Below, one piece after another: positions 26,982 to 40,842 of a stretch of DNA of 64,000 nt. The position numbers and the translations under genes are program-made. Every line of letters begins with the position of its first letter. Position 1 is the first letter of the stretch. The notes under the pieces were generated by a model. The model saw only the letters and a list, made by a program, of their open reading frames with translations. It was not told where the DNA came from and did not search any database. Where the stretch lies: the NCBI RefSeq assembly GCF_002443255.2, contig NW_019211458.1:26254485-26318484 (forward strand), written 5' to 3'. The stretch is from Varroa destructor (Eukaryota > Arthropoda > Arachnida > Mesostigmata > Varroidae).

Positions 26982-27505
26982 AATTATGTTGAATTCGTCC
27001 CAAACCATGGGCACAATTTCACAAAAAAGTCTCTGCTTTTTCTGTACCTGAAGGCACTTGTACCAGCCATAGAGGTGGTGCCAACAGGACACATACCGAA
27101 CGAGAGTGAAGAACAGCGCGACAGTATAACAATGACTATGAGCGGCGATGAATACATGGCACCATTCTTCTCGTAAACAGATCGCGCGGATGCTATCGCC
27201 GTGGCTAGCAGAAAGACCCCGCTGAAAATTAGCGAGAATGACCAACGTGCGGAAAAACTTAACGTAGATAATATACTACCCTATATTAGGTATGGCCGCA
27301 ATTATATAAAGACTATCTGCGAACATATGAATATCGAACATACTGTGGAGGCCGTTTCACATCCCGGTACGTTGCGCTTAGAGAGGAAAAATCTAAAAAG
27401 GGTGATTACTCCGGATAAGCCTCCGAAGCGGTGACTGCTCATGAAGCCGAGGAAATATGCTAAAAGTTAAGCAGGTACAAAAACTGTCTGTAGGTGTGTA
27501 TAGGT
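26982..27505 (+). pseudogene. Possible Penelope-like/GIY-YIG retroelement relic
   Basis: One reading frame stays open from the end of a poly-C run to a stop at 27,432 except for a single TAA at 27,174-27,176. The downstream half (27,201-27,431) contains NILPYIR (27,273-27,290), then IKTICEHMNI, PGTLR (27,363-27,377) and a KP-rich end. This resembles the linker between reverse transcriptase and the GIY-YIG endonuclease in Penelope-like elements (LPYI.G....I......I......TLR..L...K.P). About 20 codons further on, in another frame, VCIG (27,494-27,505) could be the YIG part of the endonuclease. Upstream, LVPAIE (27,057-27,074) might be element N-terminal sequence, but the reverse transcriptase itself is missing, so an internal deletion must be assumed. 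The match is suggestive only. Confidence 0.28.
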
Positions 27506-30500
27506 CTGCGGTCTAAGTAAGTTAATATGTTGCTTTTGGGTGGTCGTGTCCGCGAAAACGTGAAATCGTGGATACGCTTAAGAGAAGTCAGTCCCCTTGC
27601 AAAATTATCAACTACTGAAAATAATTAGTGGTCTTACGTGTAAAAATAGAGGATACAGCGCCATTTCATTATGTTCGTTTGTTTGTACTGTAAATGGATC
27701 ATGTATTTTACAGATAATTAACTAATTTAGGTAGGCGCCGACCAAGGGTATGTGAATATTCGGCATGCGAACAAGCTTCAGTAAATAACCTTCTTAAACA
27801 ATTATATAGCATTATGTGTTAATTATTTTCCTACATACGTACACATTAATGAGTATCGGTTGCCGATTCGTATCCGGATTTTGTATTTACTAGGCCAAAG
27901 GCAAAACACGGAGTGCATACTTTAGACCGCCGAAACTGACGACGTCAATAAGTAACCGCTCTCCAACAGGCCTCGTACCGTACATTTTTATTTTACCAGT
28001 CTGCGCACCTTCTATTCATCAATGGATTATACGCCGAACGCTGTTCTATATATGAGACAGCTCTTCACCAATCAGCCGAACCCTAATAAAGAATGAGCTT
28101 ATTTAGATACAATATTATGGAAATATCTATTTATGGACAATTTTAAACGTAATTTGTGAATAGGTTATGAAAGTGATTTGTAGTTGGATTATCTCCGGCT
28201 CGCCAAGGCTTGCTTTCTGTCCGTTCACAGCCATATTACGAACGGTCATTTTGTGACGTATAGATCTATGGCAGATTTTTGTAGCACTCGTTGTGCTCAA
28301 AGTAGAAGCGTTATCACGAAGACCTTTCCATGTGTCAATCATGAATATCACGTAACTATAGAAAATCATCTGCCGGAAATGAAAAAGAATGCTTCGCCCT
28401 TCTACCGAGAGACGGACAGATTGATGAAAATAAGCGTCGCTGACTATAGATACACGCTCGCTAGACTATTTGTCTATGCTCGAATGATTTTTCCAACTTT
28501 TTCCAGTTCTAACACTCGGAACTACTTTGTTTCGCTTTGAAAGTTCTGTCTGTGGGCGTGGGCAAGACTACCCCAGTGAGAATGAATGCGGTCAATCTCT
28601 CTGCGGTGGCTGCAAATTGGTAAATTGTTAAAAATAAGGAGGAATCACTGATCCGACTATAAGGTTATGTCACCAGCAACCCAGGAAAATCCCCGCACGA
28701 CTTAATCTCGTCTTCTATGTGAGCCAGCCTTGTTATCTAGTTTTGTCATGAGCATATTAAATTAGTTTAGGGACTAAGCGAACAAGACCGCAACAGAGTA
28801 TCTGCGAGCAGAATTATTCTATGCTCTCTTCCCGTGGGTCCGTACGAAAAACATACAGAAATCTCTAGCGGAACATTGTTGTTCGAAATTTTTAAAAAAG
28901 GGGGGTGTCATGTCAGCAACAGGTCGACATTGATCAAGGTTCGTAAAACGCTTTCCTATGCCGTTCGCCAAATCGTAAAAGCGACGCAATGTATATAGAC
29001 CGTTCTTGAAACCCCTCGCTTTTCACGGACGAACTTTCAGCGGTCGTCACTCAAAATTTAAGTTCAAACTTTCCTCGTCGTTAGACAGCAGCAAAGGCAC
29101 GCGTATATTTTTCAAGATGACGCAGCAGTAGCGGTCGCTCACAGTACTAATGGAATGCCCCCATACAGAGTATGGCTAGGAATGAAAAATCTTTGGTAGG
29201 CGTCTAGTAATACCCTAGGTATGCTGAATAGGCCCAGTACATAACAACTGACTTGTATCCTGTATAGCTTGCATTGAATACATCCCTAAGACGCGTAGAC
29301 GTATGAATCTGTAACCTAGTGTACGACTGTATATTACAATATTAGTACAAAGCCAATATTGGCACTATATATGAAAAATTATGATTCAATTATTATATAT
29401 TTTCTATACATGTTACCTTCATACTCTCGCAAGCATTTCCCATGGTGGGTATCGGAATAATAAGATGCCGATGTAGACGTTCATCAGTCAACACAGGCAC
29501 ATAACCCTACATCGAATATAATCCTACCATTAAATGCTTCAGAGAATAGAAAAAAGATATGCATATATGATCTCAATACGAGACGAGGACTACAATAGGA
29601 GATTGTTGTACTATCACCGAAGCAAATGTTTAGTCTCTGAACGCAAACATCGCGTAATGGGAGATAGCGTTGCATTTTTCAATAGGTCTCTGTCCATTCT
29701 ATCAGTTTATTTTATGGGCATTTGTGTATATTTTATTTGCAAGATAACGTTCAGTTTTATCCATGCTGGATTAGTTGAACTTGCGAGAAAGTTCAATTCT
29801 GTGTGCCACAAACTCCTTGGAACCAAAAGAGTCATTCAAACATGAGCTCAAAAATCAAATACTCATCTCGAGCATGCTCACTTCCAAACAAAGTTCCAAA
29901 CACTACCCTCATTGACTGCTGTACTGACAAAATATTTACCCGTTAACTCCAAAAGGGACTACGTAGGATGGTTAATTTAATCCAACCAAACCACTTTTAT
30001 TGTGTAACGAACGGGGGGTGATTATTTACGATTTCTCATTAAAGTAGTAGTTGACATAGTAATTGCTAAAAAAAAGAAGGTTTGCATGGGATCAGGTATG
30101 CATTGCGACGTTCTCGACCAACTCTCTATAAAAACGTGCCATTTGAATGATTCTTAAGGGCCGCTGCAAATATTACGATTTTTACTGGTGAGTGCACATA
30201 CCCAAACATTTATGAACGTGTACATTACCAGGTTATTGTGCTTTATAGTCCTACGGCCTTATCTTCAGTAGCAAGACAAGAACTGCTGGAGCTTAAGCTG
30301 CAAACTAAGGCTCGATAAATAGGACATCTGAAAATTAAACGCTTAAATTAAAAAGGATCTTCTTAATTAGAAAATACCTAACAAGTACATCAGTGGTTAA
30401 TGATGAGAAGTTATGTATTTCCCTAAAGGTTAAACTTAGTTCCCACGTAATTGTGACTCTTATATCTCTTACGAATGATCAGGTGGAGCACAGCACTAAC

Positions 30501-33085
30501 TGATGTCTGCACACATATTCCTAACATTGAATCCAACTGGTACACAGCAAGCAAGCATGTAAATGGAGGATTTTTCTGAAATCGATCATAATAACATCGA
30601 GCTTCTCCTTAGCTTTGTCACCATTTACAAATGGAAATAATGACACTTCTATGTAGGCGAACCACCTATTAGTGCGGTAGTCGCAATGATAGGGGGCATT
30701 ATTCAGTCAAACTACCCATACGATACTGTAAGTGAAGCCGTCGTCCAATATTACTGCAGTAAAGACTACAGTGTTCAATTAGCGCTTTTCTCTTACCCTC
30801 GGGAAGCCGAGCTAAAGCTACTTGAGGCTTGGCCAGGGCGTTGGGGCAAAGTAGTTCTGTCAAGGTGGTATTACGAGGTATGATGATAAATCGAGGAAAG
30901 TTGACTGGCTCGGATTAGCGGGCAAGAGGCTTCGATATTTCGGAGCACACTTAACGATTATGATGTGATTCATTAGCGTGAGACAAACAAAACAGCGTGA
31001 CTGCGAGAGGAAGAAACAGTGAAAAAGATTCAGAGAGGAACGGAAAGAGAAAGAGGACCGATCTGAAGGCATGAAAGAAATAAGAGAGTCACGCAATGGC
31101 GATCGTCTTAATCCAAGCTTTTTGCGCCGTTTTCGATGCCTTCTTGTCCTCACGCTTCTAACGGAGCTTATCAAACAAACGCACACATTCGACACAATGG
31201 ATCCGTCGGAATGCACCAAATATTCGAAGTGCATTATTACTAATTTTCACCTAAATCGCTTGCTGTAGGTGGGGGATCAGGCGTAATGCCTGCTGATCAG
31301 CATACTACCTGATCGCTAGATCGAGCGGGGTCGGCAAGATTTTCGTAGCTAGAAGCAGCAGACGAAATTTGTTCTGCATTGGCCGCTGCCTTTGTGCACG
31401 CAGATTATGTCTGGTTATATAGAGTGAACGAATGCATATCGTGCATCTCATACCGTGTCGGTCTAACGAGTGATACAAATTGTAGAAACGTAATTGGTCA
31501 GCATCTTGCACTTTTCTATAATGTACATAATGCAATATAATGTGATGTACACCGAAATGCTCCTAAAATGATAATAATCATTCTAGGGGCTCGTAAAAGT
31601 AACCACTTCTTATATCTATTAACCCTATTAACCACATATAATTGCTTTCATCGCACTATGCAGCGTATTAATACAGTAAGAAGTAAACGCATATTCTTGT
31701 GTCCTCCTCATATTTACTTTGGTCTTCTTAAACAATTTTTTTGTATAGAATCTGTATGCCCCGACACCTTGGCAGTCACGTCTATGGCACGAGTTATATT
31801 TTATGAACTGGCATTTCAGGCTAATTAGTTGTCAAGCTAACGGCTTCAATAGGACTTATCGTCATGTAACGTCCAGTACTAGAACGAGCTAGGATATATA
31901 AAACGACGGTTGCTATCAACTATAAGGTTATGCCATACAACGAGAAAAAACATTACATGTATGTATCAAACCTTATGTCACAGTTGTCAAGTTCTTCAAG
32001 CGTCCATGCAGGACTTGCTGGAACATCTGCTAAATTCTTCTAAAGTAACACTTTCGAGGAGGAGTAGGTAATATATTTATTCGTTGGTATTATATTCATA
32101 TATGATGCCAAATGTCCGACCATTTGTTGCCTTCACAAAACGAGATCGTCGTTTTTAAGGAACTTCTTTGAAACCATGTTTCGTTTTACGTAAACTACGT
32201 GCTGTACCTATATGGTACAGGAGAATGCCTGTACGGTATTTATAGCTAGTGTCTCAGCTGAGCTCGTGTGTGCCTTCAACGTCATAGGCAAGCCTCAAAA
32301 TTTACGCTATATGGAGCGTGTCTTTTAACCCATGCAGCATTTAGCATGCAGTCCGAAAGTCGAAGTATTCGATCACTGGCTATCCTTCACGTGGTCTCCT
32401 TGATAAGTAAAGCATGGACCACTATCAATCAGTTACAATACATTTTCCATCAATGGAACAGCATGATCGGTCATAATCGTTTTTGCCCGCATACAGCCGA
32501 ATTACTTGACGTAAAAAGTGAGCGAGATCCTGAAATCTAAATTTTACCATGTGTCTGCGAATCCGTCTGGTTGACGCAGCGACCTTGGCAGAATTCATTG
32601 AAGTTGGCTCATTTATTTTAAATGTTGTTAATAATTTTAGCTAAATGTAGAAATAAAAGTAGCATCAATTAAACACGAATGATATGAGCCTAGTCGATCT
32701 CGACTTTCCTGCTCTGAAGTAGACGAACAAACTGACTCGTCGTAAGCGGTGTTATATTGTTTGTATATTAAAATTTGACATAGCTTTCACTATTAATATT
32801 ACTTCAAAGCGTTCTAGCAAATATCCAAGCGTTTATGATACATAGTTCTTTGGCCGTTTGCTATGTCCTTTGACAGGAGAACTAGCAAGTGTAATAATTT
32901 AACCTCGCTTTCTTTGGGGTTATTATAAAGTCGTAAACATGGTTCTGTCTAAAGGTGGGTCATTGAGTCGTGGTCTACGGCTCTCTGTGACCCAGATGGC
33001 GAAGTGACTATTGTCTACTTTCGAGCTCTTGTAGTTATTGCTACGCTAACTAGAAAATAAGTACAAGGGGATAATGAATAAACGA
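27506..33085. other. AT-rich non-coding DNA
   Basis: Apart from the possible mariner tail at 30.7 kb I see only short unassigned frames, such as 28,184-28,540 and 29,534-29,845 plus, without motifs. Confidence 0.5.
30686..30883 (+). pseudogene. Possible mariner-like transposase C-terminus
   Basis: A 65-codon open frame ends with EAWPGRWGKVVLSRWYYEV and a stop. The end of mariner transposases is GI..LP.RW.KVI...G.YFE, and here P, RW, K, VV, S, Y and E fall in register. Upstream, DTVSEAVVQYYCSKD resembles the V..AV..W..S.D segment that precedes it, but about ten residues too many separate the two blocks. No catalytic YSPDL or HDN motif was found in the 300 bases upstream in any frame I read. 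It could be a second, more decayed mariner copy or chance similarity. It is on the opposite strand to the mariner fossil at 62.4-63.35 kb. Confidence 0.22.
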
Positions 33086-33089
33086 CTGA

Positions 33090-33212
33090 AACGCGTCGCA
33101 GATGGTCCTCAAAGCAAATAAATTTGCCTCCCAGGCAGAACGGGCCAAGAAAGCGCAGACCCAGTACCGCATTGGTGTTACTGGGCGTATGGTTCGCGAC
33201 TGGGGACATGGG
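33090..33212 (+). pseudogene. pogo/CENP-B-type helix-turn-helix relic
   Basis: An open frame (stop at 33,087-33,089, first ATG at 33,102) encodes SQMVLKANKFA, then AERAKKAQTQYRI and VTGRMVRDW. This matches the N-terminal DNA-binding helix-turn-helix of pogo/Tigger transposases and of domesticated CENP-B/jerky-like or Brinker-like proteins, whose usual pattern is FKLKV..FA....N.AA...F.V....VR.W. The FKLK-like start, the FA pair, the alanine-rich second helix and the terminal MVRDW (Trp codon 33,201-33,203) are all in register without gaps. The following residues (about 33,213-33,359) do not continue into a recognisable second helix-turn-helix or DDE domain. This is therefore probably a truncated element, though an exon of a host gene with this domain is possible. 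GC content is locally higher than in the AT-rich flanks. Confidence 0.45.
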
Positions 33213-35032
33213 CCATTGGCACCACTCACGTACAGTCTGATGACTAAGCAGGCACCCTGTGTCGTGATATACCTTTGTCTGTCACCATATAGGTCACGAT
33301 GCACTGCAATTAATTCCTTGCTCCGCTTCGTTACTGTTCGGTCATTTCATGCCTTGTAATTGTAGAGGGAAAAGTTATGACTTCTTCTTGCAATCGCCAG
33401 CAGGGCACGATGAAAGTAGGAAACATCGATATCGTCTTCAAATAGGCAAGCAAACGGGTATCTCAGCAGAAACTACTTTAAGATGGATGGATTCGTGAGT
33501 AGAGCATATTTAGCAGTATTAACACGCCCCCATAGCAGCAAAAGGAGAAAAAAACTGCTGTTGCTGATGGCTGGTATTGAACCTCACGATCGATCTCTAA
33601 AAACGGATATTCGAACGTATCGTTCACACGTACACATATTGGTTCCTACACTCAAGATTATTATTCCAATACATACTGCCAGCGTATAGGTAGGGGCCGC
33701 TTCTTAACAATCTCGACTTGAACGTAGTTTCGAAGGCGTAAAACTGAGTGAAGCACTAGAAAAAGTCGGTAGAATAACCTAACTGCTACGCAACAATTGA
33801 TTCGGAATCCATGGGCTTGTACTGACAACTCATACTAGAGAACATAATGTAATCGAAGCAATACATTTTGTTTATGATCGAACTTTCCTATTATGTTCTT
33901 TAAACAAACGATATTATCGAGATAATAACGATATTGTAACGCAAGTAACAAAAATACAGATGAATTAGGCGCGCATATAATTTTTGCGAAAAACAAGTGT
34001 GTGCTTTTCGATCCTATTTTACAGCTACATGTAAGAGAATATATGACTATGGTACAAGCATGACCCTATCCCTAACAGGAAGGAACAACGTAACAACTGC
34101 TAGACGTTAGAGGAAAAAATTCCGATAAAATAACACTCGTTTTTAAAACGTGAAAAATTACCCTTTTAATATATGCTCAACACCCACATCTTACTAGCCT
34201 TCTCTGCGTACACCAATATAAATGACTTTGAGCATTTGGCCAAAAAAGAAAGTTGATTACAATTTGTCCGTCAAAGCATTTCTAAAAGACTCACCGGGGT
34301 ACTTGGGGGAGGGGGTACAGCTCGTAGGAAACGCAGAAACTGCATTGCATCAGCGTTTGAAAACGACGAGCTGCACGAGCCCAAGGAGAAGCTACCTAGC
34401 GATACCAACTTTACGGGTACAACGTGGCAGCGCGGCAAAAGGGGGCATGGATACGCTAAGTAGGCAAGTCCAAGCAAGCGACCGGTTTCTGGCAGGTAGA
34501 TAGCAAAGTAGCGGCGAAGAGCCGCTTGCCGTACAAAAACCGTTCGATCGAACGATCGTAGCTGACTGGCAGCGGCAGCGGCTGCAGCAAACCGAGCCCG
34601 AGGGCTAAAAAAGTCGGCCAGGCTGCTAGAGGTCTGTGGAGGCCAACGAGGCCACAGTGCCAGAGACCCAAACGAAATAGGAAAGAAGCAACGAAACGCC
34701 GTGTAGCCGGCGAAGGCGATAGAGAAAACGGAACCAGCGGTTGAAGGCCAACCCACCGACCGATGGGTCGGTCCCACTTCCCATGGCTGGGCTCACCGGT
34801 CAGTGATAAATGAAGCATGGCCAGCTCCAGCCTGATCGCCAAGAAGCCATAAAATAAAGTAAACCAATTTTTCTATCCTTCCTTTTTTAAGCTTCTTCGT
34901 CCACCTTTTTCCTACGACGTCTAAAGCCGCTTGCTTTCGATCCACGGAGCCACATCCTCTGCTAGGGTTGCCACCACCGCTCCCAAGATTATAGCAACCG
35001 TTACTACTTGAGCTGCTATACTTCCTTCATAA

Positions 35033-35058
35033 CAGTACTAGTAGTAGTATTAGTACTG
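35033..35058. repeat. Eight-base inverted repeat around GTA repeats
   Basis: CAGTACTA and TAGTACTG flank a ten-base GTA-repeat spacer. It is a small hairpin-prone simple repeat in GC-richer non-coding DNA. Confidence 0.6.
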
Positions 35059-38000
35059 CCAATAGCGGCTGCAGTGAGTCTCTGTCCTATCCCAATGATC
35101 TTCTGAATCTATTCGTCGCCCACGACTATGTGTGAGAGAGTGAGAATGGTGGAAAAAGGGAAGCGTACGAAAGGGTGTCTTCCAGGTTGTGTGCGTATGT
35201 GTAAGCCGAGTCGAGGAACCGGGCGTTGGGCGGAGTAGCCGATGACGCAGGCGGTCGATGCCTCAAAGGGTGTTTTTGCATGATGGTTGGTGTGCTAGAA
35301 GCGCTCGGTGGGAAGCGGTCATGGTAAAAGCTGACTTCGTTGGACGTCGAGGACGTTCCGTTGAGCTGACCGTTTGGACGCCCATCAGGTCGTGCAAAGA
35401 TGCTGGCGGCTGCGATTGCGTAGTACGCCGCAGGCCGAGGGCAGTTGCCGACCATCTTTGCTTCAGGATATGGGCTTGCCTTCCGGAGCAGGTGTTTCAC
35501 TGGTAACAGAGACGAACGGACTATGGAGAGAACAGCAAATGAACCCGCCAGATGACTCGTCCGACTTCGCCTCCTTTCCTTCCTTCGTCATCCTGCCGAT
35601 TGCTTCAGCCCTAGTTCTGAGCGAAGCTTGCAAAATTAAAAAAAATAATGGAGTTGCCAGTGGTGGCTGGCTAGCCATAGGCTAGGTAAATGTTGGTTGA
35701 GTGGGTAGTTAGATAAGTAAGACTACGTGGCCAAGGGGATAAACAGAAGGTGGACTGATTAGTCGCTTTAGAACGGTTTACACTGGCCGTTCGTGAAGTA
35801 ACGACCCGACTTGAAGAACGTGTCTTTACGGTTATTGATATATAATAAATAGGGGAAAAAACTGATACATAGATGCGTTATGCTGTGAATCGGTACAGCC
35901 GGTACTACAGTACCATCGAGCTCCCAAGGCATACTTGTCTGGTGTGAATACCATGTCAGTTGAATGAGTCAGGCGCGATCAAACATAGAGCAAGGGGCTG
36001 CAGTCGAGTCTTAAAGCGAATAAATTTATATGGAAAAGTTAAGTGATAACTGCAATAGGGCAATATCGAAAACCTATTCTCGGTCGTTGTTAGATACAAG
36101 TTACGCAAAACTACGTTATGCAAAAAAATTTTTCTCAAAACTCACGTATATGCCCGTCTAATGTGTCCTTATGACCCAGGTTGTATTTCATGTAATATAA
36201 TAAAATAGAGAGAATAGTGGAAAACGCGAAACGTATCAAGTTTCTGTCGATTTGTGTATGTTTGTAGGGGCCGAATGCGGAACCGGACGCTGGGCGGGTG
36301 AGCCAGTTACACAGACAATCGACCCCGTCCCCTGCTCCAAAGAGTATAACCTTAGTTCCTAATAACCAAGCACAAAATCACGCGCTTTTCCTTGTGTTTG
36401 TAATTAATTATACGTATAATCCTCTATGTATTCAATAGGCATTGATCAGAGGTGACCACGAAGCAGTGGCCTGAAAGACGAAATAGGCATGTTTATGGAT
36501 ATCTGAAGTCCTCATCGATTTCGATCTGCGGGCTAACGAACAGACGGCAATAGTTGGCCGCGAATAGACGAATAGACGTGTTGGCCGCGGAGGGCCTGGC
36601 GGCTAATTTTACTTGGTCAGGCTAACATATACACCAAAACCGCTAGAAATGCGCTCAGACGCACAGCAGTTTACTGACCAAAGCAGGCGGCGCGCCCTGC
36701 GAAATCACGAAGGCGAATGACACTGATGACAGCAGGAGCCGCGGCAGCGGTCTTGGCTTAAATACCCTTCCCCTAACCTAAAGCGCTTCAGCTTCTGATA
36801 TGAAAAGTTCTGCGGACAACACCTTAATTGGATCAACTGGCCTTCCTTTTTACGCAGTAGTCACTAGCTTTCTCCGGCATGCTTGCTTGCCATTACTGAA
36901 AAGCAACGGTATCTGCGCGGCTCGGGCTCAGCCGTCAGGCAAAGCAGATGAAAGCAATAGGAACTTATATGACCACTCAGGAGAAACTTCCCTAGTAGAA
37001 CCTCAAAAGACAGCAGTAGAAGTCTGTCTTAACCTAGGGTCAGGTCCGCGCCAGCAAGAAACTGCTTTTCCCTCTCTCGTCATGGACGAGATCTATGAGG
37101 GTCCGCTTTGTTTGATGCTCGTCTTTGCTTCTTTCTTTTTATTCGTTTATCCTTTTCCCTAAATCCTCCTTCTCGTAGATTCTCTCTCTATCTTCCTCTT
37201 GCGCGTGCACGGTCGTTTTCCTGCAAAGCTCTCGGCGTTCGGCCTTTGCGATGGCCGAAAATGGAGCACCACAGACAGTTAGGGGCTTTTGTCCCAGCGA
37301 CTGTCATTCTCGTCCTGTCCATATTGTGTCATGTGTCTCCACAGCGGTGACACAGGGCACAGACGCACGGGAACGGACCACCTAAGGCCCAGATGGCCAT
37401 AGGATTCCGCTGACCGACAATCAACAGAAAGATGAAAGTGAGCTCTCATCACTTAATGCAAAAGGAGAGATTACAGTGCAGATAAAAATGGTGAATGTAT
37501 AAGAAAGTCGGAAGAGACAGTGTCGGTGGGTTGACTGCTGAGCTACGACAAAGGGCAAAAATGAAAGGGGTGCACAGAGGGAGGATCGTGGAAGAAAAGA
37601 CGTTAGCCAGTATGAGAACAAAGCAGCCATAACTTTGGTGACTAAATGAGCAGGCCGGCCCAAGCAGTTCAAGACACACACCGATTACATATAGCCAACA
37701 CACGTAGTTTAGATGATGTTCCTGTCCTCCTATCTACCAAATCTTGCTCGTTCGTTGTATAGCACCGTACCGACCGGGCGCACCACTGCGATATGCGCCC
37801 AGCAATTTGGTTGGAGGGCCAACCTACGAAGGTGAATAAAGAACTTGATGAGCAGTTACAGGGAGCAACAGTAAAACCAGCATCAGCAGCTACGCAGAAT
37901 AACCGTACTGTTGCCCTCGACTAAGTTGGTGCTGTTGAGATACGCTCGAAACTGTCTCACGATACGAACTCATAAGTACCGTTCACACTTCCTCGTAGCC

Positions 38001-40246
38001 AGTAAAAAGTACCCACAGATACTGCTAAGAAGTCACCCACGTCAAGATATTCACACAGATAGAATCTTGTATGGGCAAGCCAACTATGGCGGGACCAGGA
38101 CGCTAACAAAGTCTACCAGTTCCTAGACGCCAAAAAAATCGAGCATGCTAGGCCAGTTCGGGCACGCCGAAGCCCTTTGTCACAGATATTCATTCCTGCA
38201 AATAGCGACCAGCCAACGTCCGCAGTCAACGAAAAAGTCCGTAGCGGCCGTGATATAACTAACCGCGCAACAGCCGTTCATCACAGACCCCTCCCTCTTC
38301 CAGTTCTCCTATTCTTAAATTATTTCCTTCACCGTGTTGCTTCTTGCTATCTTATCCGTCCGTCCTTGGGCTCCTGCTGCAGAAATGGCTATACTTGATG
38401 TTAGATTTGTTCAGTGGTAGTAGTAGCGCACAAGAGTGTTGGCTGTCGATAGTCAACGAGGAAATGGCCAGCTGGTAGCAACAGACAGGGGAAATTAGGA
38501 AAAAGGCCGTAAAAATGATAGGTAGAAAGAGCCACTAAGCCGGCTGTTGACGACGGCCTTCGATAACATGATGCGCTTAAACGAGGACTCTCGTTTGGTT
38601 GCTGATCATTCCACAGTCAATTAATCCGTGCTCAACTAGACTCGAAAGCGTTTGACTAGCTTATTGCGGCTGTACCCCAGCTAGCTGAAAGGCAATTCAA
38701 TGCTGAGCATAGCGAAAGGCAAATGAGAGAACGTTACTGGCTAAAAAGACGGCACGATGTGTGTGGTTCGGTACGTGGGACGTCTATATCGAATGTATTG
38801 TTGGGATTCACTTATTTATAAGTTAGTCAAGCTAACAAAAACAAGCGGACAAGCAAGGGAAAATATCCTGTTATTCGATTATTATCAATAGTCGGATTCT
38901 TCTCTTGTGCATCGCGCGACTCGATTCGGTTCTGCATTTAGCATTATGCACATGTCAACAGTTGAGCTATGATGAGCTACCAATGCGGGGCATGGGGTGA
39001 GATGTCGTCGCCGCAGCTGCTGCAATGACGGAAATGTTCAAATAGGCAGCAGTAGCACCATCATCACTGCGACGACCAGGAACAGACACATCTAGACGGA
39101 AGCGGCGCATTATGCAAATGGCTGACTCATTGTCCCAGGAAAGCGGCTGGGGGCCCATACTTGCCCACGAGAACCTCCCAGCTTCCTCTCTCTCTTCCGA
39201 CGCGTCCTCACAGCGAATCGGGCTGCGGCAATGCCAGTGTAGCAATAACGGTGCTGTTGCCACTGAGCGAAGGCACCGCAAACGACCTCAATGAATAAAG
39301 TAAGCTGCCATGACCAGAATGAGACAGGAACAGCACGAGAAGCACTAGTCGCGTCAGCCGCATCAAGACCATCAGTAGCAATCTCAATGGTGACGGCTGG
39401 CTCGCGCTGAGGAAAAGGAAGAGCTCACAACTCGTCAGGCTGCTGCGAAAGAACTATCTCTTGCTCTTGCTAGTGTTTGGGCATCTATGGCACCGGACGA
39501 ACGCGGAAGTAGAAGCCGGTGCAGAGGCACGAGTGGCGTCACATGGAGTAGCAGCGCGCAGCAAACGACCAATGGGCAATGAACATCAAAATCAAAAATC
39601 AAGCTAAATATCACCGTGTCCGATGACCACAGCACGGTTTCACAGCATAACCATCCATTTCACTCGATCATAGGTGGCACTACGGCGGAGTCGTCTGTAC
39701 CCCACTGGCGCCTGGGTATATGGATATTCGAGTACGTTAAAGCGTAGTAGCGTCTGCAGGACCTTCAGCTATTTTGCGCTTATGTATAGGGTCGCTGCAA
39801 ACCACCAGAATTTCGTAGGGTATTCGCCAAAAAGTGAAGATAATAATGGCTTGCGCTTGACCACTACGAAACAGTAATACACATTTCGGTAATCCAGTGT
39901 AACTCGCCAGACCTCTCCTCTAACAGACATGGAATAATAGGATGCAACGAATTTGCTCTATATATTTTTAATATAATATTCATTTATTTTATTACTCGTA
40001 CCTAGCAATAAGTGAAAGTGTTGTATTAGGGTTAACTTTTTTCTGCTACGACAACCTCATCTTTTCTAGTCTATTCTCCCTGCGAGTGAACGTAGTCGAC
40101 TGCTGTAAATTGTCCATCATTGTCTATCTGTCTCTTTTTCTTTTTATTTCACATACGTTATGCCGTTCGTTTTATATTGACAAATGACAGTTGGTAATCC
40201 GCAGATTGAACCAAGTTAACCAGCAACTTAATCAAAATAGGTCAAC

Positions 40247-40842
40247 ACCTGTAGACGAGCGACATATCGCAGTGCGCTTCATGATCACGTATTTATTTCT
40301 GGCTCTTTTGAGGCTTAGGTCTTTTATGAGAGTTAAGGTATAATTCACTGCTAATCTCCCAATAGTTCTGTCAACTACATTATCACATTCTGGCATCACG
40401 TGCATTGTTTTCATTACATTAGATCCTATTTGCGTATTAAGGTCTAGTACACCACGCATCCTTCTGAAATGTAATATTTGCAGAGCATCTCTAAACTGTT
40501 GCGTGTGTCTACACTGTCGGTATTATCCATGTATGTAAGTTCGTCCTTGTGTATACTAGTGGTTAGACCGGACAAATTGCAAAAATATACTGATGTGCTT
40601 CCCAAGTATCTTCCGCTGTTCGACTGGCGGTTCCTGATCCAATCGTTTTTAGCTCTGTCGGCGCCTCTCGTTCGAGACTCGTCGGCGTTTAGACAAAAAC
40701 GCCTAAAGAGGTCAAGTAAACGAGGCGAAGGCAGTAAAGGGTCACAGTAAGTCAGGCTGTACTTTGTTTCTCTTTTTGATTCTGAGATTATTATTGCCAC
40801 AGCTGCCACACACCGACCGCTCTCCTCTATGCTGTACAACAA
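40247..40842 (-). other. Pair of unrecognised open frames on the minus strand
   Basis: Two minus-strand frames abut here. The first (40,842-40,444) contains a polar stretch, ADESRTRGADRAKNDWIRN, and ends at a TAG. The second (40,459-40,232) starts next to an acceptor-like ATTTCAG and reads RGVLDLNTQIGSNVMKTMHV, with a CAG/GTGTTG donor-like site near 40,247. Composition is protein-like, but no motif was recognised and the two frames are not in phase. They could be exon fragments, TE debris or chance. Confidence 0.13.

Noticed and set aside
22216..28885. A shared 16-base word, GCGGAACATTGTTGTT, near 22.2 and 28.9 kb
   Set aside because: One shared 16-mer is close to chance expectation in 64 kb and the flanks do not align.
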